DNA of 64,000 nt from Cyclobacteriaceae bacterium (GTDB lineage Bacteria; Bacteroidota; Bacteroidia; Cytophagales; Cyclobacteriaceae). Made by a program: the position numbers and the translations under genes. Shown here piece after piece: positions 1-8,849 of this stretch (position 1 is its first letter; the number at the start of each line of letters is the position of its first letter). The notes beneath the pieces are model-generated. The model saw nothing but the letters and a program-made list of their open reading frames with translations. It was not told where the DNA came from and searched no databases. The DNA lies in contig JAHCHY010000004.1 in assembly GCA_026129485.1 (NCBI GenBank), forward strand, positions 62,001-126,000, in the 5' to 3' direction.

Positions 1-90
1 CTTCGGTTTAGCCGCTATTTCGAAAAGCATGAACGCTACCGGCTGTGGGGCGATGCTATTTTTTACTTACCTGTGCTGGGTTTGTTATGA
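1..90 (+). CDS. C-terminal tail of a protein cut by the window start
   Basis: An open frame runs from base 1 to a TGA at 88-90 and gives about 29 residues ending in LWGDAIFYLPVLGLL. The tail has charged residues (RYFEKHERYR) followed by a hydrophobic end, as in the last helix of a membrane protein. Too little is present to name a family. The reading rests only on the frame and the plausible composition, and the gene would continue upstream of the window. Confidence 0.45.
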   Translation, partial: LRFSRYFEKHERYRLWGDAIFYLPVLGLL

Positions 91-254
91 GCTTGGAGAA
101 ATTGGTTTTATTTCCACGCAGGAACAAAGCACGGGTGATGGTTTTATCCGTTCGGTTGTGTTTCAGATAAGAACAATTTGAATCTTACGCTACTCTTACC
201 TGTGGTAAGGTTATTGGTAAAAAGTACTTATCTTGTCGGTTTGGTGTTAGGAAA

Positions 255-1748
255 ATGAACACAGAAAAGCGGACGCAGACTCTCAGCATGCAACAGATTA
301 TTGATAACCTTCCTGTGGTTGTCTTTGAATATACTGTTCAACGCGATGGCTCGCGGGATTTCACGTACCTCAGCGCATCGTGCGAAAAGATCCTGGGCAT
401 CAGCCGCGAAGTATTGCTGAGCGGCTCTTACCCGATGAAGGTATTTATTCACCGCGAGGATTGGCCTGATTTTGAACAGCAATTTGAACGAACCATTGCC
501 GAAGGCAGCTCTTTTAAATGGGAAGGACGCATAGTTAATGCGCAATCCGATACCATCTGGATAGAAGTTTCGTGCGAACCGGTTAAGCTTCCGGATGGCC
601 GCACCACCTGGAGTGGCGTAATCAATGATATAGGCGAGCGTAAAGAGCTGGAGAAGAAAAAGCGTGAAGCCGATATTCGCTACCGCGAGGCGGCAACCTT
701 GTTTTCAGAGCTGTTCAATAACTCGCCCATTGCTATAGTATTGCTGGATAGCGAGGGGAATGTACAGCAGGTAAACCGGGGTTTTGAAATGCTGTTTGGC
801 TACACCATTACAGAGCTGCACGGCAACAGCCTGAACCGGTTTATTGTGCCTCGTGAGCTGGAGTCCGAAGGCAACGATCTTAATTCGCTCATATCAGCCG
901 AGCAGGTTGTTCGAATTGAAACCACACGCCTGCGCAGGGATGATGTGCCGGTATCGGTAATCATTTACGGAGTGCCTATTCATCTCGAAGACAAGACCAT
1001 TGGAATTTTTGGCGTATATGTGGATATAACCGACCAGAAAAAAATTGAAGAGGAATTGAAGATCAGGAATTCTGAGCTTGACAATTTTGTCTATAAGGTG
1101 TCGCATGATTTACGGGCCCCGTTATCATCTGTATTGGGGCTGGTTAACCTGGCGCAATTGCCGGGTAATGACGATAACCCGGCAGAGTATTTAAAGATCA
1201 TTGGAGAAAAAGTAGGTCAGCTCGACCATTTTATCGGTGATGTGCTAAGCCATTCAAAAAACCTGAAAATGGACGTGAAGACAGGTGAGATCGACTTTAA
1301 TTCCATTATTCATAAAACGTTTCAGGATCTTAGCTATATGCGCGGTGCCGATCACGTGGATTTACATGTGGCGGTAACCGGGCCGGTATTTTTAAGCGAC
1401 CCCTGGCGCATTGGCGAGATTTTCAGGAACCTGATTTCCAACGCGATCAAGTACCGCAACATCAATAGCGAGGCAAGTTGCGTGTCCATAAAAGTAGATG
1501 TAACCGAAGCGCGCGCGCAGATTGAGTTTAAAGACAACGGCATTGGTATAAGCCAGGAAAACCTGAATCGCATATTCGAAATGTTTTATCGTGCCAGCGA
1601 ACAGTCCGAAGGCTCAGGGCTGGGCTTATATATTGTGAAGAATGCAGTGGAAAAGCTGGATGGCCAGCTAATCGTGAACAGTCAACCCGGCATAGGCACT
1701 ACGTTTGAAATCATGTTGCCTAACAAGGCCAATCAACCTTTATATTGA
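255..1748 (+). CDS. Soluble PAS-PAS hybrid sensor histidine kinase
   Basis: This 497-residue protein has no signal peptide or membrane segment, so it is likely a cytoplasmic sensor kinase. A first PAS/PAC unit spans about residues 12-132, with a PAC-like end at GVINDIGERK, and a second PAS spans about 150-262. The dimerisation/phosphoacceptor helix carries SHDLRAPLSSVLGL with the phosphorylated His near residue 284. The HATPase domain shows the N box (NLISNAIKY), G1 (DNGIGIS) and G2 (GSGLGLYIV). All catalytic motifs are intact. No receiver domain or response regulator lies beside it, so its partner is elsewhere. The next gene starts 3 bases after its stop, which suggests co-transcription. The ATG at 255 precedes the first PAS directly. 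The sensed signal is unknown. Confidence 0.93.
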   Translation: MNTEKRTQTLSMQQIIDNLPVVVFEYTVQRDGSRDFTYLSASCEKILGISREVLLSGSYPMKVFIHREDWPDFEQQFERTIAEGSSFKWEGRIVNAQSDTIWIEVSCEPVKLPDGRTTWSGVINDIGERKELEKKKREADIRYREAATLFSELFNNSPIAIVLLDSEGNVQQVNRGFEMLFGYTITELHGNSLNRFIVPRELESEGNDLNSLISAEQVVRIETTRLRRDDVPVSVIIYGVPIHLEDKTIGIFGVYVDITDQKKIEEELKIRNSELDNFVYKVSHDLRAPLSSVLGLVNLAQLPGNDDNPAEYLKIIGEKVGQLDHFIGDVLSHSKNLKMDVKTGEIDFNSIIHKTFQDLSYMRGADHVDLHVAVTGPVFLSDPWRIGEIFRNLISNAIKYRNINSEASCVSIKVDVTEARAQIEFKDNGIGISQENLNRIFEMFYRASEQSEGSGLGLYIVKNAVEKLDGQLIVNSQPGIGTTFEIMLPNKANQPLY

Positions 1749-1751
1749 TTC

Positions 1752-2921
1752 ATGCAGCTTAAAGAAGTAACGACTCCCCACGACAGGCGGGAATTTATTG
1801 AATTGCCTGTGCGGCTATACAGGAGCACTCCAAACTGGATCAGGCCCCTGGATGCAGATGTGGAAGGCGTTTTTGATAAGCAAAAAAACAAGACGTTTCA
1901 GCATGGCGAATGTGTGCGTTGGCTGCTGGTTGATGATGCAGGCAAAACAATTGGGCGGGTAGCGGCTTTTGTAAACGATAAAACCACTCATAAAGGAAAT
2001 GATCAGCCCACAGGAGGTATAGGTTTTTTTGAGTGTATTGAAAATGAGCGTGCTGCTTTTATGTTGTTCGACCAGTGTAAAAGCTGGCTGCAGCAACGCG
2101 GCATGGAAGCTATGGATGGCCCGGTCAACTTTGGTAACCGCGACCGGTGGTGGGGGCTGTTGTTAGAAGGCTTCGATCGCCAGCCCAACTATCAATGCAA
2201 TTATAACTTCCCGTACTACCGGGAATTTTTTGAAGCATACGGTTTCCAGGTTTACTTCTACCAGCTCACATTTGGCCGCCCGATTGAAGGGCCATTGGAT
2301 GACCGTCTTTATGAGAAAGCGGCATTGGTAGAAAAAAATCCGGAATATAATTTCAGCTACCTCAAAAAATCGGAGTGGACCAGATTACCGGAGCTTATCC
2401 GGCAGGTGTATAACCGTGCCTGGGCGAAGCGTGGCGAAATACCGGAGCTAACAGAGGCACAGGCAAAGCACCTGGTAAAGCAGATGAAGCCCATCATGGA
2501 CGAGAAGCTGCTTTGGTTTGGCTATTATAAAAATGAGCCGATCGCGTTTTTTCTTTCCTTGCCGGAGGTAAACCAGGTTTTTAAATATGTGAATGGAAAA
2601 ATGAATGGGTTGGGTAAATTGAAGTTTGTGTGGCATACGCTGCTAAAGACCAACAAGAAAGCATTTGGTGTTTTGTTTGGGCTGGTGCCCGAACACCAGG
2701 GTAAAGGAGTTGACGGTGCTATCATAGAAAACTTCCGGAAGCTGGCGCACAAAGGCGGATTCGCGTATAGCGAATATGAAATGAACTGGATTGGCGACTT
2801 TAACCCGAAAATGATAAGGGTTGCAGAACAAATAAATGCAGACGTAGTAAAGAAGCATGCCACGTATCGCAAGCTGTTTGATGAAACCAAACCGTTTAAG
2901 CGGATGCCTGTTGTGAAATAA
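1752..2921 (+). CDS. GNAT-fold conserved protein (putative N-acyltransferase)
   Basis: A 389-residue soluble protein that reads like the large GNAT-superfamily hypotheticals common in Bacteroidota. Near the N-terminus there is a segment on binding and display of a small substrate (GRVAAFVNDK, then GFFECIENERAAFMLFDQ), and a second GNAT-like half follows, with FGLVPEHQGKGVDGAIIENF resembling the acetyl-CoA-binding Q/RxxGxG/A turn (QGKGVDG). It starts 3 bases after the kinase stop, and the next gene begins 2 bases after its own stop, so the three form an operon. The acyl donor and acceptor cannot be inferred. Family assignment is from motif recognition only. Confidence 0.7.
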   Translation: MQLKEVTTPHDRREFIELPVRLYRSTPNWIRPLDADVEGVFDKQKNKTFQHGECVRWLLVDDAGKTIGRVAAFVNDKTTHKGNDQPTGGIGFFECIENERAAFMLFDQCKSWLQQRGMEAMDGPVNFGNRDRWWGLLLEGFDRQPNYQCNYNFPYYREFFEAYGFQVYFYQLTFGRPIEGPLDDRLYEKAALVEKNPEYNFSYLKKSEWTRLPELIRQVYNRAWAKRGEIPELTEAQAKHLVKQMKPIMDEKLLWFGYYKNEPIAFFLSLPEVNQVFKYVNGKMNGLGKLKFVWHTLLKTNKKAFGVLFGLVPEHQGKGVDGAIIENFRKLAHKGGFAYSEYEMNWIGDFNPKMIRVAEQINADVVKKHATYRKLFDETKPFKRMPVVK

Positions 2922-2923
2922 TT

Positions 2924-3502
2924 ATGCAAAACCAGGAAGAAACACCCTCATCTTTCTTTCTCAAGAACCTGCTGCGTGGGCTGGCCTGGTTTGCTGTAAT
3001 TATTACGGCTTACATCCTGGTGCAAAGCGAGCTGGAAGTATATGAAGAGCAGATTAACAAGGTGGGAGGCAATTTGCCTTTGTTGCTGAGCATATTTACC
3101 GTTTCCGAAATTGTGTTTGGGATTTTGCCACCGGAAATATTCATGCTGATCTGGCAAACCAAAGGTGTTGTATCGGAGTATGTTACCAATCTTACCATAC
3201 TCATCGTCATATCATACGGGGCAGGCGTTGCGGGTTATTTTTTGGGAAGGTATTTTTCCCGCGCCCGCGCTTTTAAAGGAATTTATGACAAGTACCTTAG
3301 GCCGCTGGAAGGCTCGCTCAAAAAGTATGGCGGTCTGCTGGTGGTGGTTGGTGCGGTTACACCTGTTCCATACTCAGCAACGTGCATGCTGGCGGGCTCC
3401 GTAAATTTTCCGCTTAAAACATTTCTGCTGCTGTGCATTACCCGTGTCATCCGCTTTGCCGTTTACGGCTGGATGGTGTGGACTTTCCCCAGTTGGTTTT
3501 AA
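2924..3502 (+). CDS. VTT-domain (DedA/SNARE-associated-like) inner-membrane protein
   Basis: A 192-residue polytopic membrane protein. It has an N-terminal helix at about residues 15-32, a long hydrophobic re-entrant-like region at about 48-110 (LPPEIFMLIWQTKG, GAGVAGYFLGRYFS), and a C-terminal pair of segments with the VTT-type feature VVVGAVTPVPYSATCMLAG. VTT proteins of the DedA group are linked to lipid scrambling and membrane homeostasis. This copy is shorter than a typical DedA. It is the last gene of the kinase - GNAT - VTT operon. The second DedA-type gene in the window, at 53900-54532, is only distantly similar. Confidence 0.75.
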   Translation: MQNQEETPSSFFLKNLLRGLAWFAVIITAYILVQSELEVYEEQINKVGGNLPLLLSIFTVSEIVFGILPPEIFMLIWQTKGVVSEYVTNLTILIVISYGAGVAGYFLGRYFSRARAFKGIYDKYLRPLEGSLKKYGGLLVVVGAVTPVPYSATCMLAGSVNFPLKTFLLLCITRVIRFAVYGWMVWTFPSWF

Positions 3503-3630
3503 CGCATAGCCGGGAGTTGGCAGTAATAGTGCCCTGAACAATCTGGATTTTTGAAAAATTTAAAGACCGGGCAGATTAAAGATAATACAAGCTTCACGTG
3601 AAAAAGCAAGAACCGGAAATCTTTCAGTGG

Positions 3631-4389
3631 TCACAGTTGCTTTTCAAATGAGTAAACTACGCCAACATTCCAGACAAATTTATCACCACCTATAATATTG
3701 GTTTCAAGAGGCTGATTAATGATTGACGATAGTGATAGCGGAAATCCTTTTCGTTCAACAGCAAAAGTAGAAGTGAAATAAACTCCGTTACGATCGTCCT
3801 GACGCAAGTAGTAGAATTGTGGCGTGATTCTGAATTGAACAAAATCTGCGATATTGATATTTGACAACGATGCATTGAGCGTAAGAAAATCCAGCGCATT
3901 TGTTGTGCCAGGATCAAGACCATGCGAGTGCAAATAGTATATGCCTACAGTCAGATTTCTTGTTAGTTGATAACTTGGTGCAACCTCCCCGGCTACATAT
4001 CGCTCCGTCATTATTCCATCCCTCATACTTCCATTAATCAGTATCGGCATCTCGCGAAAGTTGAGTCCGTACTGGCCGGCTGTGTTTAAACGAAATCTTT
4101 CTGTTTGAATCAGCTTATATCTCAGCCAAAAGATAAAATACCAGGGCTTTCCTTCTAAAGAAAAATTAAACTCCGGATCAAGGCTAAGCCTGTTCTTACC
4201 TGCCGAAAACTTAAACATTGCGGCTGGCTTGTTCAAGGAGAATGTAGGAACAAGATTAATCCCGTTATGGGTTACCAGAGCAGAACCAGCTAAGGTTAGA
4301 GCTTTTTTTGTGCTGTCAGGGGACTGAGCAAAACCCAGATTTAGAGCGCTTGAGATCACGAAAGACAACAACATTATCCTGATATTCAT
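3631..4389 (-). CDS. Exported beta-barrel-like hypothetical protein
   Basis: A 252-residue protein with a Sec signal peptide (about residues 1-21, ending NLGFAQ). After it come alternating hydrophobic/aromatic strands such as KPWYFIFWLRYKLIQ and LTVGIYYLHSHGL, and a C-terminal strand VWNVGVVYSFEKQL. The pattern suggests a small outer-membrane beta-barrel. I do not recognise a family. It stands alone, convergent with the VTT operon and separated by about 70 bases from the aldo/keto reductase gene on the same strand. It is AT-richer than the neighbouring core genes. Confidence 0.65.
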   Translation of the reverse strand: MNIRIMLLSFVISSALNLGFAQSPDSTKKALTLAGSALVTHNGINLVPTFSLNKPAAMFKFSAGKNRLSLDPEFNFSLEGKPWYFIFWLRYKLIQTERFRLNTAGQYGLNFREMPILINGSMRDGIMTERYVAGEVAPSYQLTRNLTVGIYYLHSHGLDPGTTNALDFLTLNASLSNINIADFVQFRITPQFYYLRQDDRNGVYFTSTFAVERKGFPLSLSSIINQPLETNIIGGDKFVWNVGVVYSFEKQL

Positions 4390-4461
4390 TTTTAAGTAAA
4401 TTGGAATTTGAAATTTCTTGAATGGCGTAATAATCTTGTTTCCCGGTGTCGTCTGCCGGAT

Positions 4462-5322
4462 TTATTTACCTCCAAACACGGGAAACATGCTGAACTCACC
4501 ATAATCCTTGATTTGTTCGATATTCTTTAGAATCTCCATATCGCTTTCGGAAATCACAAAGTCAACTTCTGCATTCATTTTCATGTGCTTGGGGTTCGCA
4601 GTCTTAGGAAGTGGGAGTGTTCCGAGTTGCAAGCAGTAGCGAATACCTAATTGAGGCACGGAAACATCATATCTTTTTGCAACCGCGGCCACTTGCTGAT
4701 TCTTCATTAATTCCCCGTGCCCCATTGGTGAGTAGGCTTCTACAAGAATCCCCTTCTCTTGGCTGTATTGAATCAGGCCTACAGGCGTGTTGCTGATGTG
4801 TGCGAGTATCTGGTTTACCATCGGCTTAACTGAACAAGAAGCAAGGATGTTATCAATGTCCGACTCTTTAAAATTTGAAATGCCAATGGCTCGAAGTTTT
4901 CCGGCTTTATAAGCTTCTTCAAGAGCTTTCCACGTTTCACGGTTTTCTTCAAAGTACTGATCGTTACCTTGAAATTTTCCCCATGGCTTCGGAGTGTGAA
5001 TAAGCATCATATCAATGTAATCAAGAGCTAATTTTTTCAACGACTGATCAATCGATGCGATAGCAGCTTTATATGATTTTACATCGCCATCAAGTTTTGT
5101 GGTTACAAAAAGGCTTTCCCTTTTCACACCACAGGCACGGATTCCATTCCCAACGCCACTTTCATTTCCGTATCCCTGTGCTGAGTCAATATGCCGGTAG
5201 CCAATTTTTATGGCCCCTCTGATTGCCTCGGCAACATTGTCATCACTTATTTCCCAAGTCCCAAGACCCAACTTAGGAATCTGCACTCCATTGGAAAGAG
5301 TAAAGCTTTCTTGTAAAATCAT
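4462..5322 (-). CDS. Aldo/keto reductase (AKR5/2,5-diketo-gluconate-reductase-like)
   Basis: A 286-residue NADPH-dependent aldo/keto reductase. The start motif (IPKLGLGTWEISDD) and the catalytic tetrad region are visible: Asp and Tyr in HIDSAQGYGNE, Lys in TTKLDGD, His in MLIHTPKPWG. A late motif (LPKTANPKHMKMN) fits the phosphate-binding end of the barrel. Length is normal for the family. The ATG at 5320-5322 lies 17 bases after the stop of the AraC-type regulator on the same strand, so the regulator probably controls this reductase in a two-gene operon. The substrate is not predictable. A second, different AKR is at 62675. Confidence 0.92.
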   Translation of the reverse strand: MILQESFTLSNGVQIPKLGLGTWEISDDNVAEAIRGAIKIGYRHIDSAQGYGNESGVGNGIRACGVKRESLFVTTKLDGDVKSYKAAIASIDQSLKKLALDYIDMMLIHTPKPWGKFQGNDQYFEENRETWKALEEAYKAGKLRAIGISNFKESDIDNILASCSVKPMVNQILAHISNTPVGLIQYSQEKGILVEAYSPMGHGELMKNQQVAAVAKRYDVSVPQLGIRYCLQLGTLPLPKTANPKHMKMNAEVDFVISESDMEILKNIEQIKDYGEFSMFPVFGGK

Positions 5323-5339
5323 AATTCTGATCTTTTTAT

Positions 5340-6242
5340 TTACGACAATCTCGATTGTTCTTGCGTCAACCCGACATTGACTTTACGGGGAGAAGATCCC
5401 GTCATTTTCTTGAAGAAGTTGTTGAAGTATGTTGGGTATTCAAATCCAAGAGCATAAGCAATTTGAGATACCGACCAATCTGTGTATTGAAGCAAGGCTT
5501 TCGCTTCGGTAATAATGCGCTCTGCAATGTGTGTTGAAGTGGATTTTCCGGTAACTTGTTTTACAGACCGATTCAAATGGTTAACATGGACAGATAATTT
5601 ATCCGCAAAACCCTGAGCTGTTTTTAACTCAAGGGGCTGGTCAGCATTCTCGATCGGAAACTGCCTTTCAAGTATCTCAAGAAAATCAACAGCAATCCTT
5701 GACGAGGCATCCTTGTGCTTCACAACCGTTTCGCTTGGTTGCATCTTTAAGGCTTCATGGATGATCAGATTGATATAGTTCCGGATCAAGTCGTTCCTAA
5801 ATTGATACTGCGTATTTTGTTCAGCCAGCATACGCTCAAATAGCTGCTCAATAAATGGGCGCTTCTGCCCATCGACATTGAAAATTGGGTTGCCACCTAT
5901 TTTAAATAACGGTGATTCCTGTAAACTTTCGCTTCGCTCACGACCCTTAAAGAAATTCTCAGAGAAAAGGAGCGTATAACCGGTCGCGTGACTAATATTC
6001 TCCCAGCTATATGGAATGAGTGGGTTTCCAAAAAAGAGTGTTGTTCCTTTAACCTCGAACGCCTTATCTGCATATTGAACGAAACAGTGAGCATTAACAA
6101 GACAGACTTTATAGAAGTCTTTTCTGTTATATGATCGCACGATATTCTTGTTGGTATCAATGGCATAAACCTTAAAGCCCTGAAGCTTCAATTCAGCATT
6201 GTAATCAAAGATATTCGATGCCTTCAAAATGTCGATAGCCAT
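5340..6242 (-). CDS. AraC-family transcriptional regulator
   Basis: A 300-residue regulator with an N-terminal ligand-binding half (cupin-like, about residues 1-170) and a C-terminal AraC double helix-turn-helix (about 195-295). The second HTH reads SVSQIAYALGFEYPTYFNNF followed by KKMTGSSPRK, which is the canonical end of this family. It lies directly upstream of the aldo/keto reductase gene on the same strand (17-base gap), so it likely regulates that gene, itself, or both. A TAnnTTTG-type promoter element lies 31 bases upstream of its start. Confidence 0.92.
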   Translation of the reverse strand: MAIDILKASNIFDYNAELKLQGFKVYAIDTNKNIVRSYNRKDFYKVCLVNAHCFVQYADKAFEVKGTTLFFGNPLIPYSWENISHATGYTLLFSENFFKGRERSESLQESPLFKIGGNPIFNVDGQKRPFIEQLFERMLAEQNTQYQFRNDLIRNYINLIIHEALKMQPSETVVKHKDASSRIAVDFLEILERQFPIENADQPLELKTAQGFADKLSVHVNHLNRSVKQVTGKSTSTHIAERIITEAKALLQYTDWSVSQIAYALGFEYPTYFNNFFKKMTGSSPRKVNVGLTQEQSRLS

Positions 6243-6273
6243 AATGTTGTGGTTGTGCCCTGGTTTTATGGTA

Positions 6274-6281
6274 CAAAATTA
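6274..6281 (-). promoter_or_regulatory. Candidate -7 element for the AraC/AKR operon
   Basis: On the minus strand TAATTTTG matches the Bacteroidota -7 consensus TAnnTTTG. It is 31 bases from the AraC start codon. No clear TTG lies 19-21 bases further upstream, so the call is tentative. Confidence 0.4.
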
Positions 6282-6400
6282 TCTCCGTACCCTTCCAGAG
6301 AAGATAAGATTTTCAATCAATAAGTTAAGATAATCAAACAATTTTGACCGTGCTTTTTCAGTCCCGATTGTTTGATTATTCTATTATTGATATAGAAATT

Positions 6401-8788
6401 TTATTTTCCCGGAAGCAGCCTGGTTTTTTGTGCAGTTACCTGCTCAATTTTTTCACGACTGAAATAAACGGTAAAATGCTTGTCCGTGGCCCAACCTTCA
6501 AACAGGTTCCTGTAAAACGGGCTGGCCGGATCTCCGCTCTGTCCAGGGGCATTGGTGAAAAGTGTTTTGTCCCAATCGGTAACATCGGCTACCATCCGGA
6601 ACGTTGCGCCATGACTTTGATTATCGCCATTGCCGGTTACTCCCGGTGTTGAAGCAGAGCCACCGCGCGGCAGCGGGCCGCATTCCAACAGCTTACGGAT
6701 GGAATCATTTACCGCATTGCTTAGAAGATGTTTGATCAATACATGATGATTGGCCGTTTGCCCGTATTGCCATTTGGAGTCATCATCGCCCAGCTTCTTT
6801 TTTAAAGCTTCAACCGCCTCCGTTAGCGAGGTTAACAAAAAACGATCGTGCCCACCCAATTCAGGCCGGTTGGCTTTAATCCAGAGAATTAATTTCTTTG
6901 ACGAAACGGACTTCAGAACGGTTCGTGCTTTTTCCGGTACAAACAACGTGTGCGCTTTCTCTAACATTTTCTTTTCCCATGCGGCATATACTGTAGCCGC
7001 TATGGAATTTTGATTCATGGTGTAGTCCCAGTTCAGCAGGAGCTGCCGTGCTTTTTCCGTGTCGCCTGTTGCGGATAATTTTTGTAAAAGCGGCACTAAT
7101 TTACGTGCGGGGTTGCTCAGGTAATCGAATTGAAGCTGCTGCATATCTTCAAATGAAACTTTGCTGCGTGCGGCCAGCACTTCGCTTACCCGGTTGGCGC
7201 GACTGCTGTCGGCCCATTCCCAACCTACTGCATAGCGATGGGGATAGTCAGCCGCCACGAGATTTTCATTGGCGGTAACCCAAAATCCTTTTTGCGGATT
7301 AGAGGTGTTGGGCAATTCTTTTACCGGGAGAAAACCTTCCCACTCAAAACGACCATCGCCCGAAACGGGCACTAAGCCATCCCAGCTCTTGCGAATGGGC
7401 GCAATGCCCACCGTTTGCCAACCGATGTTCCCTTTCTTGTCGGCCCATATCATATTTTCTCCCGGTATATGACTGTATGAGCACGCTTCACGAAATTCTT
7501 CCCACGTGGTGGCGCCATTCATACGCAGGCTCGCCAGGTAAGGCGCTCCACCGGGTTGCATCCACGCAGCACGCACGGCATAGGCTTTGTTTCGTTTGGC
7601 ATCTGTAAAAGTAACAGGGCCGTGCCGCGTGTATTTGTGCTCAACGATAGCAGGGGCTGAATTTTTTACCCGGATAGTATCGTCAATCACTTTCATTTCT
7701 TCCCATGCATCGTTATACCAATACTGGTTTGGGTTTTGAGGGTTTATATCGTACACCATCAGGTCTTCTCCGTCTATGTTAAAGATGGTAAGTCCCCAGG
7801 CGCCAAAATCGTTATGTCCGATCGAAATACCCGGAATAGTAGGCTCACCCCCACCCACCACATTCCAGCCGGGTGCATTCAGGTGAACCATGTAGCGCAG
7901 CGAAGGAGCAGCCAGCGCGCGGTGCGGATCATTAGCCAGCATGGGCGATCCGGTTTCGGATTTTGCCCCGCTTACAATCCAGTTGTTGCTGCCTATTGAA
8001 CGGAGTTCGGAGTCAGTCATTTCTGCGTAAGCTTCCGTATCAGCTTGCGCCAACTGCTTAAAGTAAGCCGGGTTTTCATTGGCAGCCATCGCCAGGTATT
8101 CCGGTTTGAATACAACGGGCTTGCGAAAGGCACTATACACTTCAAGAATGTCTTCGAAGAGTCCGTCCGTGTCTATTTTTTTATCGAGCGTTAACCGCGG
8201 AGCGCCCGGCTCGAATGTGCGCAGGTCTTTTACTTTGGCTTCGCCTAACAGGGCCACTGCCCGTGCCAGGTTAAGCTCTTCGGGCAGGTTGCCGAGCAAA
8301 CCCTGGTGGCGCGAGATAACCAGGTCGGGTGTCCACGGTTGTGGCGTAATGCCAAGAAGCCGGAACTCGATGGGAAGTAAGGTTGAGTCTTTTTTTGTTT
8401 CGGCAATATAGGCGTTAATGCCTTCTGTAAAGGCAGTAATAATGGCTTCACCTCTTGGATGGTAGTGATTCAGTTCTTCGATCAGGTTGCCACGGAATTT
8501 AAAAAGCCGGGTTCCGATATCGCGCTTCAATTCGCTTTCGCCCAGGATCTCCGCTACCGTACCCGAAGCCTGCCTGCGCCAGAGCTCAAATTGAAAGAGC
8601 CGGTCTTTGGCGGCACAATAGCCCTGTGCAAAAAACAAGTCGTGTTCGTTTTGGGCATAGATGTGATTGATGCCGGTGGAGTCGCGCAGTACCTCTACAG
8701 GCTGCTGAAGACCTTTAATCAATAACGTAGTGGTTGCATCAGGGCGGCAGGCGACTGCGATAAGTGCAATGAGGCAAAGTTTTTTCAT
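6401..8788 (-). CDS. Penicillin acylase (Ntn-hydrolase) family lipoprotein
   Basis: A 795-residue member of the penicillin acylase/AHL acylase family, which cleaves amide bonds after autoproteolytic maturation into alpha and beta chains. I chose the ATG at 8788 because it gives a lipoprotein signal (MKKLCLIALIAVAC) with the modified Cys about residue 14; an earlier in-frame ATG at 8803 adds only five residues. The alpha chain includes YCAAKDRLFQFELWRRQASG. The beta-chain nucleophile is the Ser of SNNWIVSG near residue 266, with the family context MLANDPHRALAAPS just after it. Late beta motifs (GGSASTPGVTGNGDN, PGQSGDPASPFY) are present. It follows the aminotransferase gene on the same strand by about 60 bases. 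Substrate (beta-lactam, acyl-homoserine lactone, N-acyl amino acid) is unknown. Confidence 0.93.
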   Translation of the reverse strand: MKKLCLIALIAVACRPDATTTLLIKGLQQPVEVLRDSTGINHIYAQNEHDLFFAQGYCAAKDRLFQFELWRRQASGTVAEILGESELKRDIGTRLFKFRGNLIEELNHYHPRGEAIITAFTEGINAYIAETKKDSTLLPIEFRLLGITPQPWTPDLVISRHQGLLGNLPEELNLARAVALLGEAKVKDLRTFEPGAPRLTLDKKIDTDGLFEDILEVYSAFRKPVVFKPEYLAMAANENPAYFKQLAQADTEAYAEMTDSELRSIGSNNWIVSGAKSETGSPMLANDPHRALAAPSLRYMVHLNAPGWNVVGGGEPTIPGISIGHNDFGAWGLTIFNIDGEDLMVYDINPQNPNQYWYNDAWEEMKVIDDTIRVKNSAPAIVEHKYTRHGPVTFTDAKRNKAYAVRAAWMQPGGAPYLASLRMNGATTWEEFREACSYSHIPGENMIWADKKGNIGWQTVGIAPIRKSWDGLVPVSGDGRFEWEGFLPVKELPNTSNPQKGFWVTANENLVAADYPHRYAVGWEWADSSRANRVSEVLAARSKVSFEDMQQLQFDYLSNPARKLVPLLQKLSATGDTEKARQLLLNWDYTMNQNSIAATVYAAWEKKMLEKAHTLFVPEKARTVLKSVSSKKLILWIKANRPELGGHDRFLLTSLTEAVEALKKKLGDDDSKWQYGQTANHHVLIKHLLSNAVNDSIRKLLECGPLPRGGSASTPGVTGNGDNQSHGATFRMVADVTDWDKTLFTNAPGQSGDPASPFYRNLFEGWATDKHFTVYFSREKIEQVTAQKTRLLPGK

Positions 8789-8849
8789 AGTGGAAATTAC
8801 CAAAACCCGTTGTTAATTCTTTTCCGGAATTGATTAACGGAAGTTTTTG